64,000 nt of DNA from Crotalaria pallida (GCA_037953625.1 CM075655.1:71637501-71701500); one strand, 5' to 3'; shown: positions 1 to 11,721, counted from the stretch's first letter. Notes: generated by a model not told the origin, from the letters alone. Numbers and translations are program-made.

Positions 1-1161
1 AGAAGAGAAGAGAGAGAGTTAGCGATCAAACGAACAATGTCGTCGATGGCATGGGCTTATGCCATGGATCGCACTAGAACCAAACACATACAATTATACT
101 ATGACATTAACCTTTTCATCTTTACCATGTGTTCACCATAACATAACATTATCACTTTTATCTTTATAACTCATCATCATAATCACTTAACATCATTACT
201 TGAGAATTCCATACTCATAAACTTTCCACTAAATCTTTCACAACCATCAATGATTTAGGGAGGGAAATCATTGAGGTAAGGGGTAGATTAGCACACACGA
301 TACATCTCCTCCTCCAATATCCAACCACGTCCTAGTTCGGAAAGCAGATGGGATGCACAGGAATCCTAACCATGCTGACATCGAAGCCAAAGGGTACGTA
401 CCGGCCAGAACCACGCCTTGTTGGCCAACAAAACAAAATATTATTTCATAATTTCCCCATTTCACAAAAACGAAGGCTTCTAGTCCCATTCGGATTACCT
501 CTACAACATCTAAGATTTTCTCAAGGGGGCGACAGCTCTATCCCTAGTTCGTGTTGCAGTTCTTGCTACGATCAATGTCTGCCAGTGACCTTGATCATTG
601 TAACCTCGTCCCGCCTAGGGAAGCGCTCTTAGGCTTCTTGACGTTTCACCGTCTTTGCCCTCCCCTATCGCAATCACCACTTGGAGGGATGCCCGACCTC
701 CAAGTATACGGTATCTTTCCTCTCCACTACTTCACTCTCATCGTGTAGTTAGAAAGGATTTAAGCTTAGAGTCTTTTAAGTCTTTTAAGCCTTTATTATC
801 CTAAGTTGGTCGACCCATTCTAAGCCGCGCTTCTAACGGGCCTCGACCTCTAAGGGACCACAGCAAACACCTCCCTATAGTACAGTGGATTCCACAAGAC
901 ATGAAACCACGGCAAAGTCATTCACGTGGCCAGCCACTTAAGAGGATATAATAAAGTCATTGTGCCGCTTGCACCATCACTGTACACTAACAACGATCCT
1001 CAAATTTCCACAAGATTCAAATAATCATTTCTCATATTTTCTTGTCATAGTTCAGTTCCCAACATATACCAAGTCCTTTCCATAGGAATAATCATTCCAA
1101 TAAATACCAAATAATTATCCATACATAAACCAGTATATTCTCAACCATTTATAATTCCATT
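1..1161 (-). repeat. E1 3' LTR remnant (truncated)
   Basis: This segment aligns with 5378-6538 of the intact right-hand LTR, with about 30 mismatches by eye. It enters the window at a point corresponding to just upstream (minus sense) of the LTR-embedded ORF seen at 5021-5347. Similarity ends near 1161. The following 33 bp combine two short strings that occur in the opposite order at 9011-9037 of the complete LTR, after which pol sequence starts. ORFs inside this segment are LTR sequence and have no recognised product. Confidence 0.85.
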
Positions 1162-1180
1162 TACTTATCCTTCACTTAAT

Positions 1181-3000
1181 TTGGTAGTCTAGGTATCATA
1201 CTCTTTGGGTTCAACTCCACTACCATATTCAAATCTCTAAACTTCTCAATTAGCTCCAGTTCTTTGATCATCAAAGCAGATACATGAAGGGATTTCCTAC
1301 TTAATGCATCGGCTACAACCTTTGCCTTTCCAGGATGGTACTGTACTTCGAAGTCCTAGTCTTTTAAGAACTCTATCCACCTTCTTTGCCTCATATTCAG
1401 CTCCTTCTGTTCGAACAGGTACTTCAAGCTCTTGGGATCGCTGAACACTTCTATCCTTACTCCATACAAATGGTGTCTCCAAATCTTCAATGCAAACACC
1501 ACGGCTGCTAGCTCTAGGTCGTGAGTAGGATAATTCTGTTCATGGATCTTCAACTGTCTCGAAGCGTACGCCACCGCTTGACCATCTTGCATTAGCACAC
1601 ATCCTAATCCTTGCTTCGACGCATCGCAGTACACACAGAAAGTCTTCGTCAGATCGGGTAAGACCAATACCATGGAAGATGTCAATCTCCTTTTCAGTTC
1701 TTGAAAGCACTCCTCACACTTCTCTGTCCAAACAAACGCTTGTCCTTTTCTTGTTAACTTAGTCAATGGCAATGATAGTCGAGAAAATACTTCTATGAAC
1801 CTTCGGTAATAACCAGCAAGTCCAAGAAAGCTTCGAATTTCCGTCACTGTCGTTGGTGCTTTCCACTCTAACACTGCTTCCACCTTTGCAGGGTCTACTG
1901 CAATTTCATTCCTTGTTATCACATGCCCTAGAAAGTTTACTGACTCCAGCCAAAAGTCGCACTTTGACAACTTTGCGAACAACTTCTTTTCCTTCAACAC
2001 ACCCAATACTTTTGCTAAATGCTCCGCATGCTCCTCCTTATTCCGTGAATAGATTAAAATGTCGTCAATAAACACAACGACAAAAGAATCTAAAAACGGG
2101 TGAAAGATCCTATTCATGTAATCCATGAATATTGCGAGCGCATTAGTCACTCCAAAAGGCATAACTAGATACTCGTAATGCCCATATCTTGTTCTGAAAG
2201 CCGTCTTTGGAATGTCTTCTTCCTTCACTCTGATCTGATGGTAACCTGATCTCAAGTCGATCTTTGAAAACACAGTCGCTCCTCTTAGTTAATCCATCAA
2301 ATCATCAATTCTTGGCAACAGGTACCTATTCTTGATTGTCACTTTGTTCAACTGACGATAGTCGGTGCACAACCTCATACTCCCGTCTTTCATCTTAACG
2401 AACAAAACAGGTGCTCCCCACGGTGAGACGCTTGGTCTAATGAACTGTTTCTCCAATAACTCTTCCAATTGCTTCTTTAATTCTACCAAATCCATCGGGG
2501 CCATACGATAAGGTGCTTTCGAAATCGGTGCCGTTCCAGGGATCAAGTCGATTCTGAACTCCACTTCACGCACAGGAGGCAATCCAGGGATTTCCTCGGG
2601 GAAAACTTCAGGAAAATCCTTGACAACAAGTAGCTCCTCCAGCTTTCTTTCCTCCTTGACGTCCAAAGAAGCGAGAAACATGTATATCATGGCTCCATCT
2701 TCCCATGAAGCTTTGATTTGATTGGCATTTACGTGCTCGGGTTCTAAGGTTTGGGGTACACTAGGTCTTAAGTTATCAAAAATAAGAGTCTTTTCGGCAC
2801 AATTTAAGAGAACATGATTAGCAGTTAACCAATCCATGCCCAAAATTATGTCGAGTTGGGTAAGGGGTAAAACAATTAAGTCTATTAAGTACTCTTTATT
2901 TTCTATCCCTACAGGACATTTGGGAACACAGATCGATACCATGACCGGATCACTGGTAGGGGTAGACACAATTAAGTCAAAAGGCATAATATTTACTGGC
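1181..3000 (-). pseudogene. E1 pol remnant: distal protease, reverse transcriptase, RNase H
   Basis: Read right to left, this holds the C-terminal protease part (ending ILGMDWLT), then RT with RLCTDYRQLNKVT, FSKIDLRSGYHQIR and the catalytic FIDD, then RNase H with YCDASKQGLGCVLMQ and DALSRKSLHVS. The role in the family is copying element RNA into DNA. Breaks: the frame changes near 3000 within the protease, a stop lies at about 2286-2288 just before the FSKID motif, and another at about 1353-1355 in RNase H. Pol stops in the linker between RNase H and integrase (around 1185) and is joined to LTR sequence. No integrase is present, so this copy cannot insert by itself. Confidence 0.9.
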
Positions 3001-4336
3001 AACATAGTCTATCAACCACATCACGAGCAATAAACGAATGCGTAGCACCCGAATCATACAACACATTTAAAGGTATCTTACGAATGAAACACCTACCTTG
3101 GATCAAATTAGCATTGTTAGAAGCTTCAGCTCCACTCATTGAGAAAACTCTTCCTTGCCTACGGGGTCTAGCCACATTTACCGCATTGACTTCTCGCTTG
3201 GGTTCTGGGCAGTTCCTTGATATGTGTCCCGGCTTCTTGCAATTGAAACAGTTGGGGTTGTTCCAAGGGCAATTTGGTCCAAAATGATTCTTGTTGCACT
3301 TGTTGCAAAGCGGGGGTGCACTCCCTTGTCCTCCACCATTGTTCTTGTTTCCTCCATTGTTATTGTTGTGGTTGTTCTCACGATTCCCACCACGATTGTT
3401 GTTCTCTCTAGACTGATTGTTGCGATTGTTGTAAAGATTCCTGTTGTTGCTACGGTTTTGATTGTTGTTCCGAGGATGATTCCTGTTAAAACCTCCATGA
3501 AACCTTGACCCTCCAGACCTATTGTTTCCCTGTCCATAAGGACCTTGATGCCGAGTCCCACTGTGTTGGCTTCCACTTCCCGAAGAGTGTCTTATAGGAC
3601 CACCACTTGAAACTTGTGCGGCTAATTTCCCTGCCGAGTTCCTTAACTTCAGACCACTTTCCACGATACTTCCCTTATTCACCAAAGTTGTAAACACATG
3701 TATCTCCAAGGGCGCCAGGGCTTGCTTAATCTCCGGCTTCAAACCATCCAAGAACTTCGCACACTTCGACCTCTCATTTCCAGCTTCTCCATAGTAGGGC
3801 ATAAACCTCGCCAAGTTCTCAAATTTGGCAGCATACTCACCTACACTCATGCTACCTTGTTCTAATCGCAGGAATTCCATTTCCTTGGCTGTCTTCAGAT
3901 GCTCTGGGAAATACTTCACCAAAAGCCTATCCTTGAATTGATTCCAAGTTATCACCCCAGCTTCTCCAGCTAAGGCTTGCCTCTCATTACGCCACCAATA
4001 GGCTGCTTCTCCTACAATCATGTACCCAGCATAGGCAACCTTCTGTTTATCCATGCACTGCACCATTCCCCCGAATATCCTTTCCAAACTTGCTATCCAA
4101 GCCTCAGCCTCTTCCGTTGCGTAACCTCCAGCAAACTCTTTCAGATTTCTGCGGCAGAACTCATCAAGACCTCTGATTCCTTGTCCACCAGCATTCGCAT
4201 TCTGATTCTGTTGAAGTTGTTGGTTCATAAGGTTCATGTTGTCCCTTACTCCTGTCAAGACCGCAACCGTTTGAGCTAAAATAGCAGCTTGCTGTTGGGC
4301 GTTCATGGGTTCCTCATTTTCTTGTCGGCGTGCCAT
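2993..4336 (-). pseudogene. E1 Gag with CCHC knuckle and start of protease
   Basis: The frame is open from an upstream in-frame ATG, but the ATG at 4334-4336 (MARRQENEEP) is the best start because residues before it come from the leader next to the primer site. Order: an N-terminal Gln-rich stretch, a retrotransposon Gag core (WIASLERIF, then AAYWWRNERQ, WNQFKDRLLVKYFPE), a long Asn/Gly/Arg-rich linker, two Cys-rich motifs (CNKCNKNHFGPNC and CFNCKKPGHISRNC), then the protease active-site triad in VLYDSGATHSF. Gag packages element RNA. The frame is lost shortly after the protease motif (about 3000), so no Gag-Pol fusion can be made. The Gag part itself looks intact. Confidence 0.88.
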
Positions 4337-4387
4337 CTTGTTTCTGTTACATGCGTAGGATTGAAGTCTTAGCCCAAGCAAAAAGGT

Positions 4388-4581
4388 CATACAAGGTAAG
4401 CATATCAGGCTATGCTCAAGCCGAAAGGGTAACCATACTATAATTACCACAGAGAGTCACACAAAGAAAGCATATAAGGCTATGCTTAAAGCCACTAAGG
4501 ACAACCATCGCTAAACTACTAAACAGAGTCACACAAGGAAAGCATATAAGGCTATGCTTAAGGCCACTAAGGACAACCATC
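4388..4581 (-). repeat. E1 leader: tandem repeat beside the primer site
   Basis: About 60-75 bp units containing aaagcatataaggctatgct and aaggacaaccatcgct are repeated two to three times between the gag start and the primer binding site. The last unit ends against the primer site. This looks like local duplication or slippage in the 5' leader. Confidence 0.7.
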
Positions 4582-4593
4582 GCTCTGATACCA
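4582..4593 (-). other. E1 primer binding site (initiator tRNA-Met type)
   Basis: On the minus strand the 12 bases read TGGTATCAGAGC, the usual plant LTR-element primer site complementary to the 3' end of initiator tRNA-Met. It lies five bases inside the LTR end (TG at 4599-4600, plus sense). This fixes the element's orientation and the LTR boundary. Confidence 0.9.
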
Positions 4594-5020
4594 CTAAATG
4601 TAACACCCCAATTTGGAATCCCAATTTTCCCTAAAAATTTGCGCCATTTTTTAAAAACATTTCTCACATTTTATTTTAATTCGAAAAAGGTCTGCCTATT
4701 GCTCTAACGCTATCTTCGTTTCAAAAAACTTTAACTTAGTTTCCAAAGTAATTTCCAAAACATTTCCTTCTTAACTTAATCTCCAAACTGAAGTGTCACG
4801 TTATCACCATAATTCATTCACCAAAATGCGATAGTATAAATGCGGAAAATTAATTTCATTCATAAACTGGTCCAACATAAATTGTTTCGGCATAAAAGCC
4901 ATTATCCTCAAAATAGCAATATAAAAAAATAAATAAATCCCACATTGGGTTACATAGTTATCAGAGGGTCTTGCCGTCCTTAACTCACAAACAAAAACCA
5001 TACACTACTACCAGCTGACA

Positions 5021-5347
5021 CTACTCATCGTCGTCTGGATCTTCTGCTGGGTCTTGCTCCAGATCTTCTTCGGGATCTTCTTCTGGATCCTCCTCGGGGT
5101 CCTCTTCCTCACCAATATTGTTATTGACAGGTGGTGCATTCTGATGAAAATCCCTGGGTCCACCTGGCATAAAGTCTCTCAGCAGAAAACGAATTTCCAC
5201 ACGATCAGTAGCTACTCCACGAAGTACATGGTCTCTGTCTACAAAACTGAGTCTCGTCGGCCCCTCCCATATCCATCCATTAGCTGTCCTAACCCACTGT
5301 CCTCCCGCCATAGGGGACATCACTAATTGCAGCACTCGGTCAGCCAT
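5021..5347 (-). CDS. LTR-embedded ORF, 108 aa with acidic tail (unknown function)
   Basis: I do not recognise this protein. It has about 70 residues with the motifs GGQWVRTANGWIWEG, TRLSF, HVLRG and GGPRDFH, followed by an acidic repeat (EEDPEEDPEED and similar) to the end. A clearly related ORF with the same motif order and an acidic tail lies in the other Tekay LTR at 51369-51710, although most of the two LTRs cannot be aligned by eye. In both, the ATG is directly preceded by TAG (TAGATGGC), which is either an in-frame stop or a splice acceptor. It lies on the element's sense strand and ends 422 nt before the LTR end. Conservation suggests a real product; no function is inferred. Confidence 0.6.
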   Translation of the reverse strand: MADRVLQLVMSPMAGGQWVRTANGWIWEGPTRLSFVDRDHVLRGVATDRVEIRFLLRDFMPGGPRDFHQNAPPVNNNIGEEEDPEEDPEEDPEEDLEQDPAEDPDDDE

Positions 5348-8300
5348 CTAAACTTTACCATAGAAACAAGTACATAGAAGAGAAGAGAGAGAGTTAGCGA
5401 TCAAACGAACAATGTCGTCGACGGCATGGGCTTATGCCATGGATCGCACTAGAACCAAACACATACAATTATACTATGACATTAACCTTTTCATCTTTAC
5501 CATGTGTTCACCATAACATAACATTATCACTTTTATCTTTATAACTCATCATCATAATCACTTAACATCATTACTTGAGAATTTCATACTCATAAACTTG
5601 CCACTAAGTCTTTCACAACCATCAATGATTTAGGGAGGGAAATCATTGAGGTAAGGGGTAGATTAGCACACACGATACATCTCCTCCTCCAATATCCAAC
5701 CACGTCCTAGTTCGGAAAGCAGATGGGATGCACAGGAATCCTAACCATGCTGACATCGAAGCCAAAGGGTACGTACCAGCCGGAACCACGCCTTGTTGGC
5801 CAGCAAAACAAAATATCATTTCATAATTTCCCCATTTCACAAAAACGATGGCTTCTAGTCTCATTCGGATTCCCTCTACACCATCTAAGATTTGCTCAAG
5901 GGGGCGACAACTCTATCCCTAGTTCGTGTTGCAGTTCTTGCTACGATCAATGTCCGCCAGTGACCTTGATCATTGTAACCTCGTCCCGCCTAGGGAAGCG
6001 CTCTTAGGCTTCTTGACGTTTCACCGTCCTTGCCCTCCCCTATCGCAATCACCACTTGGAGGGATGCCCGACCTCCAAGTATACGGTATCTTTCCTCTCC
6101 ACTACTTCACTCTCATCGTGTAGTTAGAAAGGATTTAAGCTTAGAGTCTTTTAAGTCTTTTAAGCCTTTATTATCCTAAGTTGGTCGACCCATTCTAAGC
6201 TGCGCTTCTAACGGGCCTCGACCTCTAAGGGATCACAGAAAACACCTCCCTATAGTACAGTGGATTCCACAAGACATGAAACCACGGCAAAGCCATTCAC
6301 GTAGCCAGTCACTTAAGGGGATATAATAAAGTCATTGTGCCGCTTGCACCATCACTGTACACTAACAACGATCCTCAAATTTCCACAAGATTCAAATAAT
6401 CATTTCTCATATTTTCTTGTCATAGTTCAGTTCCCAACATATACCAAGTCCTTTCCATAGGAATAACCATTCCAATAAATACCAAATAATTATCCATACA
6501 TAAACCAGTATATTCTCAACCATTTATAATTTCATTTTGATCCTTTCTCCACATAATCTTTTTATCATTTCCATAATAAATAAATAGAATCACATATCAC
6601 ATATCATATCCAATAAATCAGACAAATAATGTAAAGTTATTGTCGTAACGTAGACGACTAAACACCCACAATCAATTGTCGTCTCGTATACGAACAAACA
6701 ACCTTGGATTCCGACTTTTGAGATGGTCGAAATCGTCCTAATGTTACCATGGTGTCATTGTGTCTTAAGATGGCTACTCTCTCACCTTGAGATGCAGCTA
6801 AAGAACTTGTGTCCGCTTGATTAGAAGTCGCGTTATTTGCTTCCACATGAGAACCTTTTACCAAATCATAGAACTTTATAAATAACTATTCGAAATAACA
6901 ACTCATTTGAAGTACATAACCTTTTAACAAATACAATTTCTCCCATCATCTTTGAATTCCCGAAAAGACTTGTATTCAAAATATCCAATACTTGAAATTA
7001 ATTAATCCTTTTTGAAAATCAAAACAGATTACTGTATCGGAAAAAAAATCACTTTTTCTTTTTAGCTTTTAAATCATGAAAACCTTTTCCAAACGTGACA
7101 TAATTTTTAAAACATAATCATAACATCTTAAAAATAAATCTTAATTTTTCCTTTACTAAAAATTTCATTTTTAAACACCTTATAACAACTACCATTTTCA
7201 GACTATTCGTACAACATGAATTAGAAGTACTCATCTTTGATGCAACATTTAAATCAATCTAAGCAGTAAACAAAATTTGCATAATCATACTATAAACACA
7301 TATAACTCAATTAGAATATAAACTCAAGTATTCAAAGTTCAAAATACATTTTTTCTACCGTCAATGTAATTAAATCACAGACTATAAACTGTACATAGAA
7401 AAATCACTTTTAAACATCAGTACATATATATTATGCATCTAAACTCCTACTATATAAAATCACTTATTTTTATCACATCATCACAATTTCTAAACTAAAT
7501 CAAATCACATAGACAATATATATATTTTTTTTGAACAGCTTAGACTTTAATTCCCAAAAATCACTTTTCTTTCAAACAGTTAATCAAAAAAATATGTCAC
7601 TTTTTCCTATAGCTTAAATACATACTCAACTATAAAAAATATCCCAAAGTTTGACTTATATAAACAAAATAAACTTGCTGGACAGCCACACAAACAAGTT
7701 GCATTTACTCACAATTTTCATCATAATTAAAGTTCTAACACCTATATATAAAGAAGTAAGAATTATAACTCAAAAATATCCATAACTTATAAAAATAGTC
7801 ACATTTTTTTAATTTATATCAAGTCTGGACAGCAACTTGATTTTCCAGAAAAATAATAATTTCAGTCACTTAAAAACTTTCTTTTTCACACTATAAACTA
7901 CACTAAACACATAGGCACATCATAATTACACATAGAAATATCATTGTAATTCATATATCCTCATGCCAATAAAATTTTCCAGAATATAAATAAATTCCTA
8001 GAATTATTAATTTTATATAAAAATCATTTCTTCAATTGTTATTTCATGAAATCACTTCAAGAATTTAAGATATAAACACCACATAATTACATATATACTT
8101 AGAAAAATTACAACAACATAACTACCCTATATAAATAATAATTCGGCCATATCATCATAATAAAAACAGTAACCAAAATTATTTTTCACATAATCAATCA
8201 TTTAAACCTTATAATCAGCTATTAACTATAAAGAACAAAGAATAACTCATGCACATAAACATCCAACAATTATACAAATTTTTTTTTTTGTTTTTCCATA

Positions 8301-8906
8301 TACCTCATGGTTTATACAGTGAGCAAAATAATTTTTTTGCAAAATTTCCAAATCAAGTTTTGTTTATTCATCAAAGGATTATTTCTCTTTAAAAATTCAT
8401 GACTAAACCTCAAACAATCATTATCAAAAAAATTTCAAAAATCACTTAAACATTTTTATATGATTGCAAATCAAATTTTCCATGCCCTTATTTCTTTCTC
8501 TAAAATCGTCCATCATAAGGAAATAAAAGGGGAAACTTTGTTTCTTTAAACCACTTTATAAGTCCCTTTTTAATCCTTATTCATATGAACATGAACAAAA
8601 TTCACAAATACTTAAAACAATTTAAAAACTTGCATTTTAGAATTTATGAAATAGAAATAGTTTTAAGAACATAACTGCACTGTTAGAAGGAAATTTCTCA
8701 AGAATGAAAACTTAAAACAAAATCAGAAGAATATATTATAAGTTAATAGGAATACCTTTCTCTTAAGAAAAGCAAAAATGAAAAAGACTTCTCTGATACT
8801 CCTCTTCTACCTCACGCCACCTTCTTCTAATGCTAGGGTTCTTCCACAATTTTTTCTTCTCTTAGATTTTGGTTGAATGAGAGGGTTAACAAAGGCTTTG
8901 GAAGGC

Positions 8907-8918
8907 TCTATTTATAGG
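8907..8918 (-). promoter_or_regulatory. TATA box of the E1 LTR promoter
   Basis: The minus strand reads CCCTATAAATAGAG. It lies in an AT-rich LTR just before a pyrimidine-rich stretch, the expected position for the U3/R promoter of an element read right to left. It was identified by motif only. Confidence 0.6.
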
Positions 8919-9241
8919 GTAAAATTTTAGGTCTTCTCACCCCCACCTAGATGATACACACGACAAAGAGGGAGTAATCTAGCCCTAGGAATTTGTTTTT
9001 GGCACTTAATGGTAGTCTAGGTACTTATCCTTCACTTATTCCTTGTCTTCAAATTCCATGCACTACTTAATTCCCAAGATAAACTCATGATAAAAACCAG
9101 AATTCTTCCCCCCATGCTCCATAATTTGGACGGTGCATTCATGCACAAAAAGGGAGAAAATTTTTGCATTCAACCTTGATTTAAGTCGCCACACTTTCCA
9201 TCAATCACCTAATTTCTTCTAATTTAAAAAAAACAATAAAA

Positions 9242-9960
9242 TGAAGTAAAAATAAAAATTTGGACGGTGGTCCAATAGAAAACTTCAGAAATGTATATTT
9301 GTTTTCAAAATAAAATACACTTGAGTCAAAAGATCATTAATTGCTTCTTTAAATAACATTTTCAAGTTTTAGAACACATAATTCGTACTGTACTGTCTCA
9401 GAAATAAAAATTCGAAAAATTCAAAATTAAATTCAAAAATTTACATTTTAATAATCTAGATTTCGATACGATCGTTTTGACATATCATTTGTAATTTTTG
9501 GACTTACGGTTTGAAAGTTATGAAATTTTGAAGTTCTAAGATCATTTCCTTCAAAAATGTACTTCATAAGCTTTCAAATACATTTATAATTTTAAAAATA
9601 CGAAAATATATTTTATTTGGACGGTGTAGCCAATCAGGGATTTTAAAAATAAATTTTCTATTCACATAAAAGTATTTTTTTTTTAGTCAAAGAGTCATTA
9701 AATGCATTAAAACCACACCTTCACACTTAAAACTCAAAAATTCGTTCAGTACTGTAGCAGTGATAAATTTCGAAAACTCCAAAATAAAAATCAAAACTTT
9801 TCATTTTCATAATCTACACTTCGATACGATCGTTTTGATATATCATTTGTAATTTTTCGACGTACGGTTTAAAAGATATGAATTTCTGAATATGGAACAC
9901 CTTAATCCTTCAAAAAGCATTTCATTTTCTAAGATCATTTAAACTATACCTTAAAATATT
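9242..9960 (-). repeat. Direct duplication of a ~365-bp U3 module in the E1 LTR
   Basis: Two diverged copies (about 9242-9600 and 9605-9960) share the order: tttggacggtg, a cagtactg/cgtactg block, then ttcgatacgatcgttttga, atatcatttgtaattttt and a final cggttt-aag-tatgaa. A third, shorter copy start (tttggacggtgca) is at about 9125. In element sense this is the upstream part of U3, so it could duplicate regulatory sites. Confidence 0.7.
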
Positions 9961-10032
9961 TCATCTTAAGAATATAATTTAAATACATTAGAGAAAACAT
10001 TGGTTTGCATATATACATAATATATATACCAC

Positions 10033-10036
<4 letters not shown>

Positions 10037-10075
<39 letters not shown>
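10037..10075. repeat. (AT)n microsatellite
   Basis: A near-perfect AT dinucleotide run close to the outer end of the E1 LTR. Confidence 0.95.
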
Positions 10076-10078
<3 letters not shown>

Positions 10079-10191
10079 CATACGATTTTAATTAAATCCA
10101 GGTATCACAATTCATCAAAAATCAAATATAATATTTTAAATTCAAATATAAATTCTCAAATAAATTGGGTAAAATTGTGGGTCTCACAAAA

Positions 10192-10641
10192 AGTTTTGCC
10201 AAATACCCTTATTCTTTTTTTTTCAATGTCTGACTCACCGAAGTTACTTCTGGGTTTGTCATATACCCCTTCTACCAATTCTGGCCAATTTTGCTGACAT
10301 GTAATATCAGAATCCTGATCAAAAGGCAAGAGGTTAAGCATCTGGTGCTCCGTGGGCAAAAATCCTTTTTTAAAAAAATTTTAAAAAACTAAAAAACTTA
10401 ATATTTTTATATTTTTAGTTAAATAAAAAAAAAGAAAAAAAAGAATTGAAAAGAGATGCCGTCTTCGCCCGTGTGACATCACGCGGCACCACGTTATCAA
10501 CCTCCTGCGTCTGATTAGGATTCTGATGTTACATGTCATCAAAATTGGCCAGAATTGGTAGCAATGGTATATGACAAACGCAGAAGTAACTTCGAAGAGT
10601 TAGACATTGAAAAAAAGTATAAGAGTATCTGACAAAAGTAC
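10192..10641. mobile_element. Long inverted-repeat element (MITE/foldback-like)
   Basis: Arm 10192-10322 and the reverse complement of 10512-10641 match over about 130 bp. Shared blocks include tttcaatgtct, cgaagttacttctg, gtttgtcatatac, taccaattctggccaatttt and gacatgtaa. The roughly 190-bp centre is AT-rich with one GC-rich patch and has no ORF. Long arms of this kind fit a Mutator-like or foldback MITE. E1's LTR ends just 3 bp before the left arm, so E1 probably inserted at its edge. Confidence 0.7.
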
Positions 10642-10696
10642 CCTAAACTTCAGGGATTTGTGACATAATTAAGCCGTTATTTAATGATACTTATAT

Positions 10697-11379
10697 ATTC
10701 CCTCTGTTCTGAAAAATAATTATAAAATACAAAAAAGTTAGTTAAAAGAGTCATTATCTTTTTAGGATGGAAACAATATTATAAAGAGAGACTTAAAAAA
10801 GAGACATACTCATAAGCTTACACATTAGAATCTTGATATTTATCATTTAAGTTCTTTTATTTAATTTTTTTAACTTGAAAATAATAACTGTCATAATCTT
10901 ACATGTAGGTTTATAGGCTTATAGGTCTCTAAATCATTTTTCTATTATAAAGTCACCTACATTTATAAATAAAAAATTTCCAAAATTGTGACATATATTT
11001 AATGGCAAAAAAACCTTTTAAATTTTAATTTATAAATAGGTACCGTTGAATACATTTAAGAATAGCCACTTATTCTCGTTTGTGGCAAAATATCCTTCCG
11101 TTATTTATTATATGTAGTTTTTTTGAAAAGATTTTTTAATTTTTTAATTTGTTGTATTGAGGATTTTGAGAGTATAATAAATGTTATTTTTCATATTTGT
11201 CCATATTTAATATGTCTTGATTTATATAAGTAGTGAAGAAAAATTAATGATTATAGAGAGAGAAAGGGTATAGCGGGAAAAAACATAATTAATGTATTGA
11301 AAATCTGAGTAATGATTATATTTTTTAAATGATATGTTTTGTTTGAAATATGACAAATAAATAAGAACGAAGAGAGTAT
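10697..11379. mobile_element. Possible Stowaway-type non-autonomous element
   Basis: It begins TATTCCCTCTGTTCTG and ends with the near-inverse (AACGAAGAGAGTA), the familiar CTCCCTC...GTTC ends of plant Tc1/mariner MITEs with TA at both borders. The interior (about 680 bp) is AT-rich with no ORF of note. The ends have diverged, so the call is tentative. Confidence 0.4.
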
Positions 11380-11438
11380 TTCTCATGTAAATATTACGTA
11401 ATTAATTATTAAGTGAGTCAACCAATAAGAATTAGAAA

Positions 11439-11706
11439 TACTCCCTTCGTCCCTAAATATAAGATCTCTTTGGAAGATTTTACGTCTATTAAGAAAGTTG
11501 AATAATTTAGTTAATTGTATTGAAAATATAAAATTTTGATATGTATTTTCAAAATTACCCCTATTAATATTATTTAGAATCTAAAAAGTGTTAATTATAT
11601 AGGGGTGTTTGTTGAAAAAAGTAAATCATTGAAAATTGATAAAAGTCTTATAAATAGGAACAAAGTAAAGTGTCAAAAGCTCTTGTATTTAGAAAAGGAG
11701 TGAGTA
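11439..11706. mobile_element. Stowaway-like MITE with TA borders
   Basis: The left end is TACTCCCTTCGTCCCTAAAT. Two possible inverted right ends exist: one finishing at 11667 (ATAGGAACAAAGTA) and one finishing at 11706 (TAGAAAAGGAGTGAGTA), which could mean one insertion next to another. The interior is AT-rich and non-coding. The terminal motif is characteristic of mariner-type MITEs in plants. Confidence 0.6.
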
Positions 11707-11721
11707 GATGTTTGTGGTTAA

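Larger units (their letters stand above)
1..10188 (-). mobile_element. E1: Tekay-type Ty3/gypsy LTR retrotransposon, internally deleted
   Basis: The order on the minus strand is 5' LTR (4599-10188), primer binding site, gag, protease, RT, RNase H, then a truncated 3' LTR that runs off the left edge. The RT sequence closely resembles the other chromovirus-like element at 55-59 kb, which ends in a chromodomain, so Tekay is the best lineage call. Integrase and chromodomain are missing: RNase H-linker coding sequence meets LTR sequence at about 1161-1185. Positions 1-1161 match 5378-6538 with roughly 30 differences by eye (about 97% identity). The copy is dead: a frameshift in the protease, stops in RT and RNase H, and no integrase. 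Confidence 0.9.
4599..10188 (-). repeat. E1 5' LTR (about 5.6 kb)
   Basis: On the plus strand it starts TGTAACACCCC at 4599 beside the primer site and ends GTGGGTCTCACA at 10188. In element sense it begins TGTGAGACCC and ends GGGGTGTTACA. It is unusually long and low in GC; 6540-9040 and 9100-10180 are nearly all A/T with few readable ORFs. It holds a duplicated U3 module (9242-9960), a TATA box (8907-8918), a conserved block (6007-6041) and a 108-codon ORF (5021-5347). The right boundary is inferred from the TG...CA terminal rule because the left LTR copy is truncated. Confidence 0.75.

Noticed and set aside
268..489. 73-codon minus ORF repeated at 5643-5864
   Set aside because: The repetition only reflects the two copies of E1's LTR; it is absent from the E2 LTR, unlike the 108-codon ORF.
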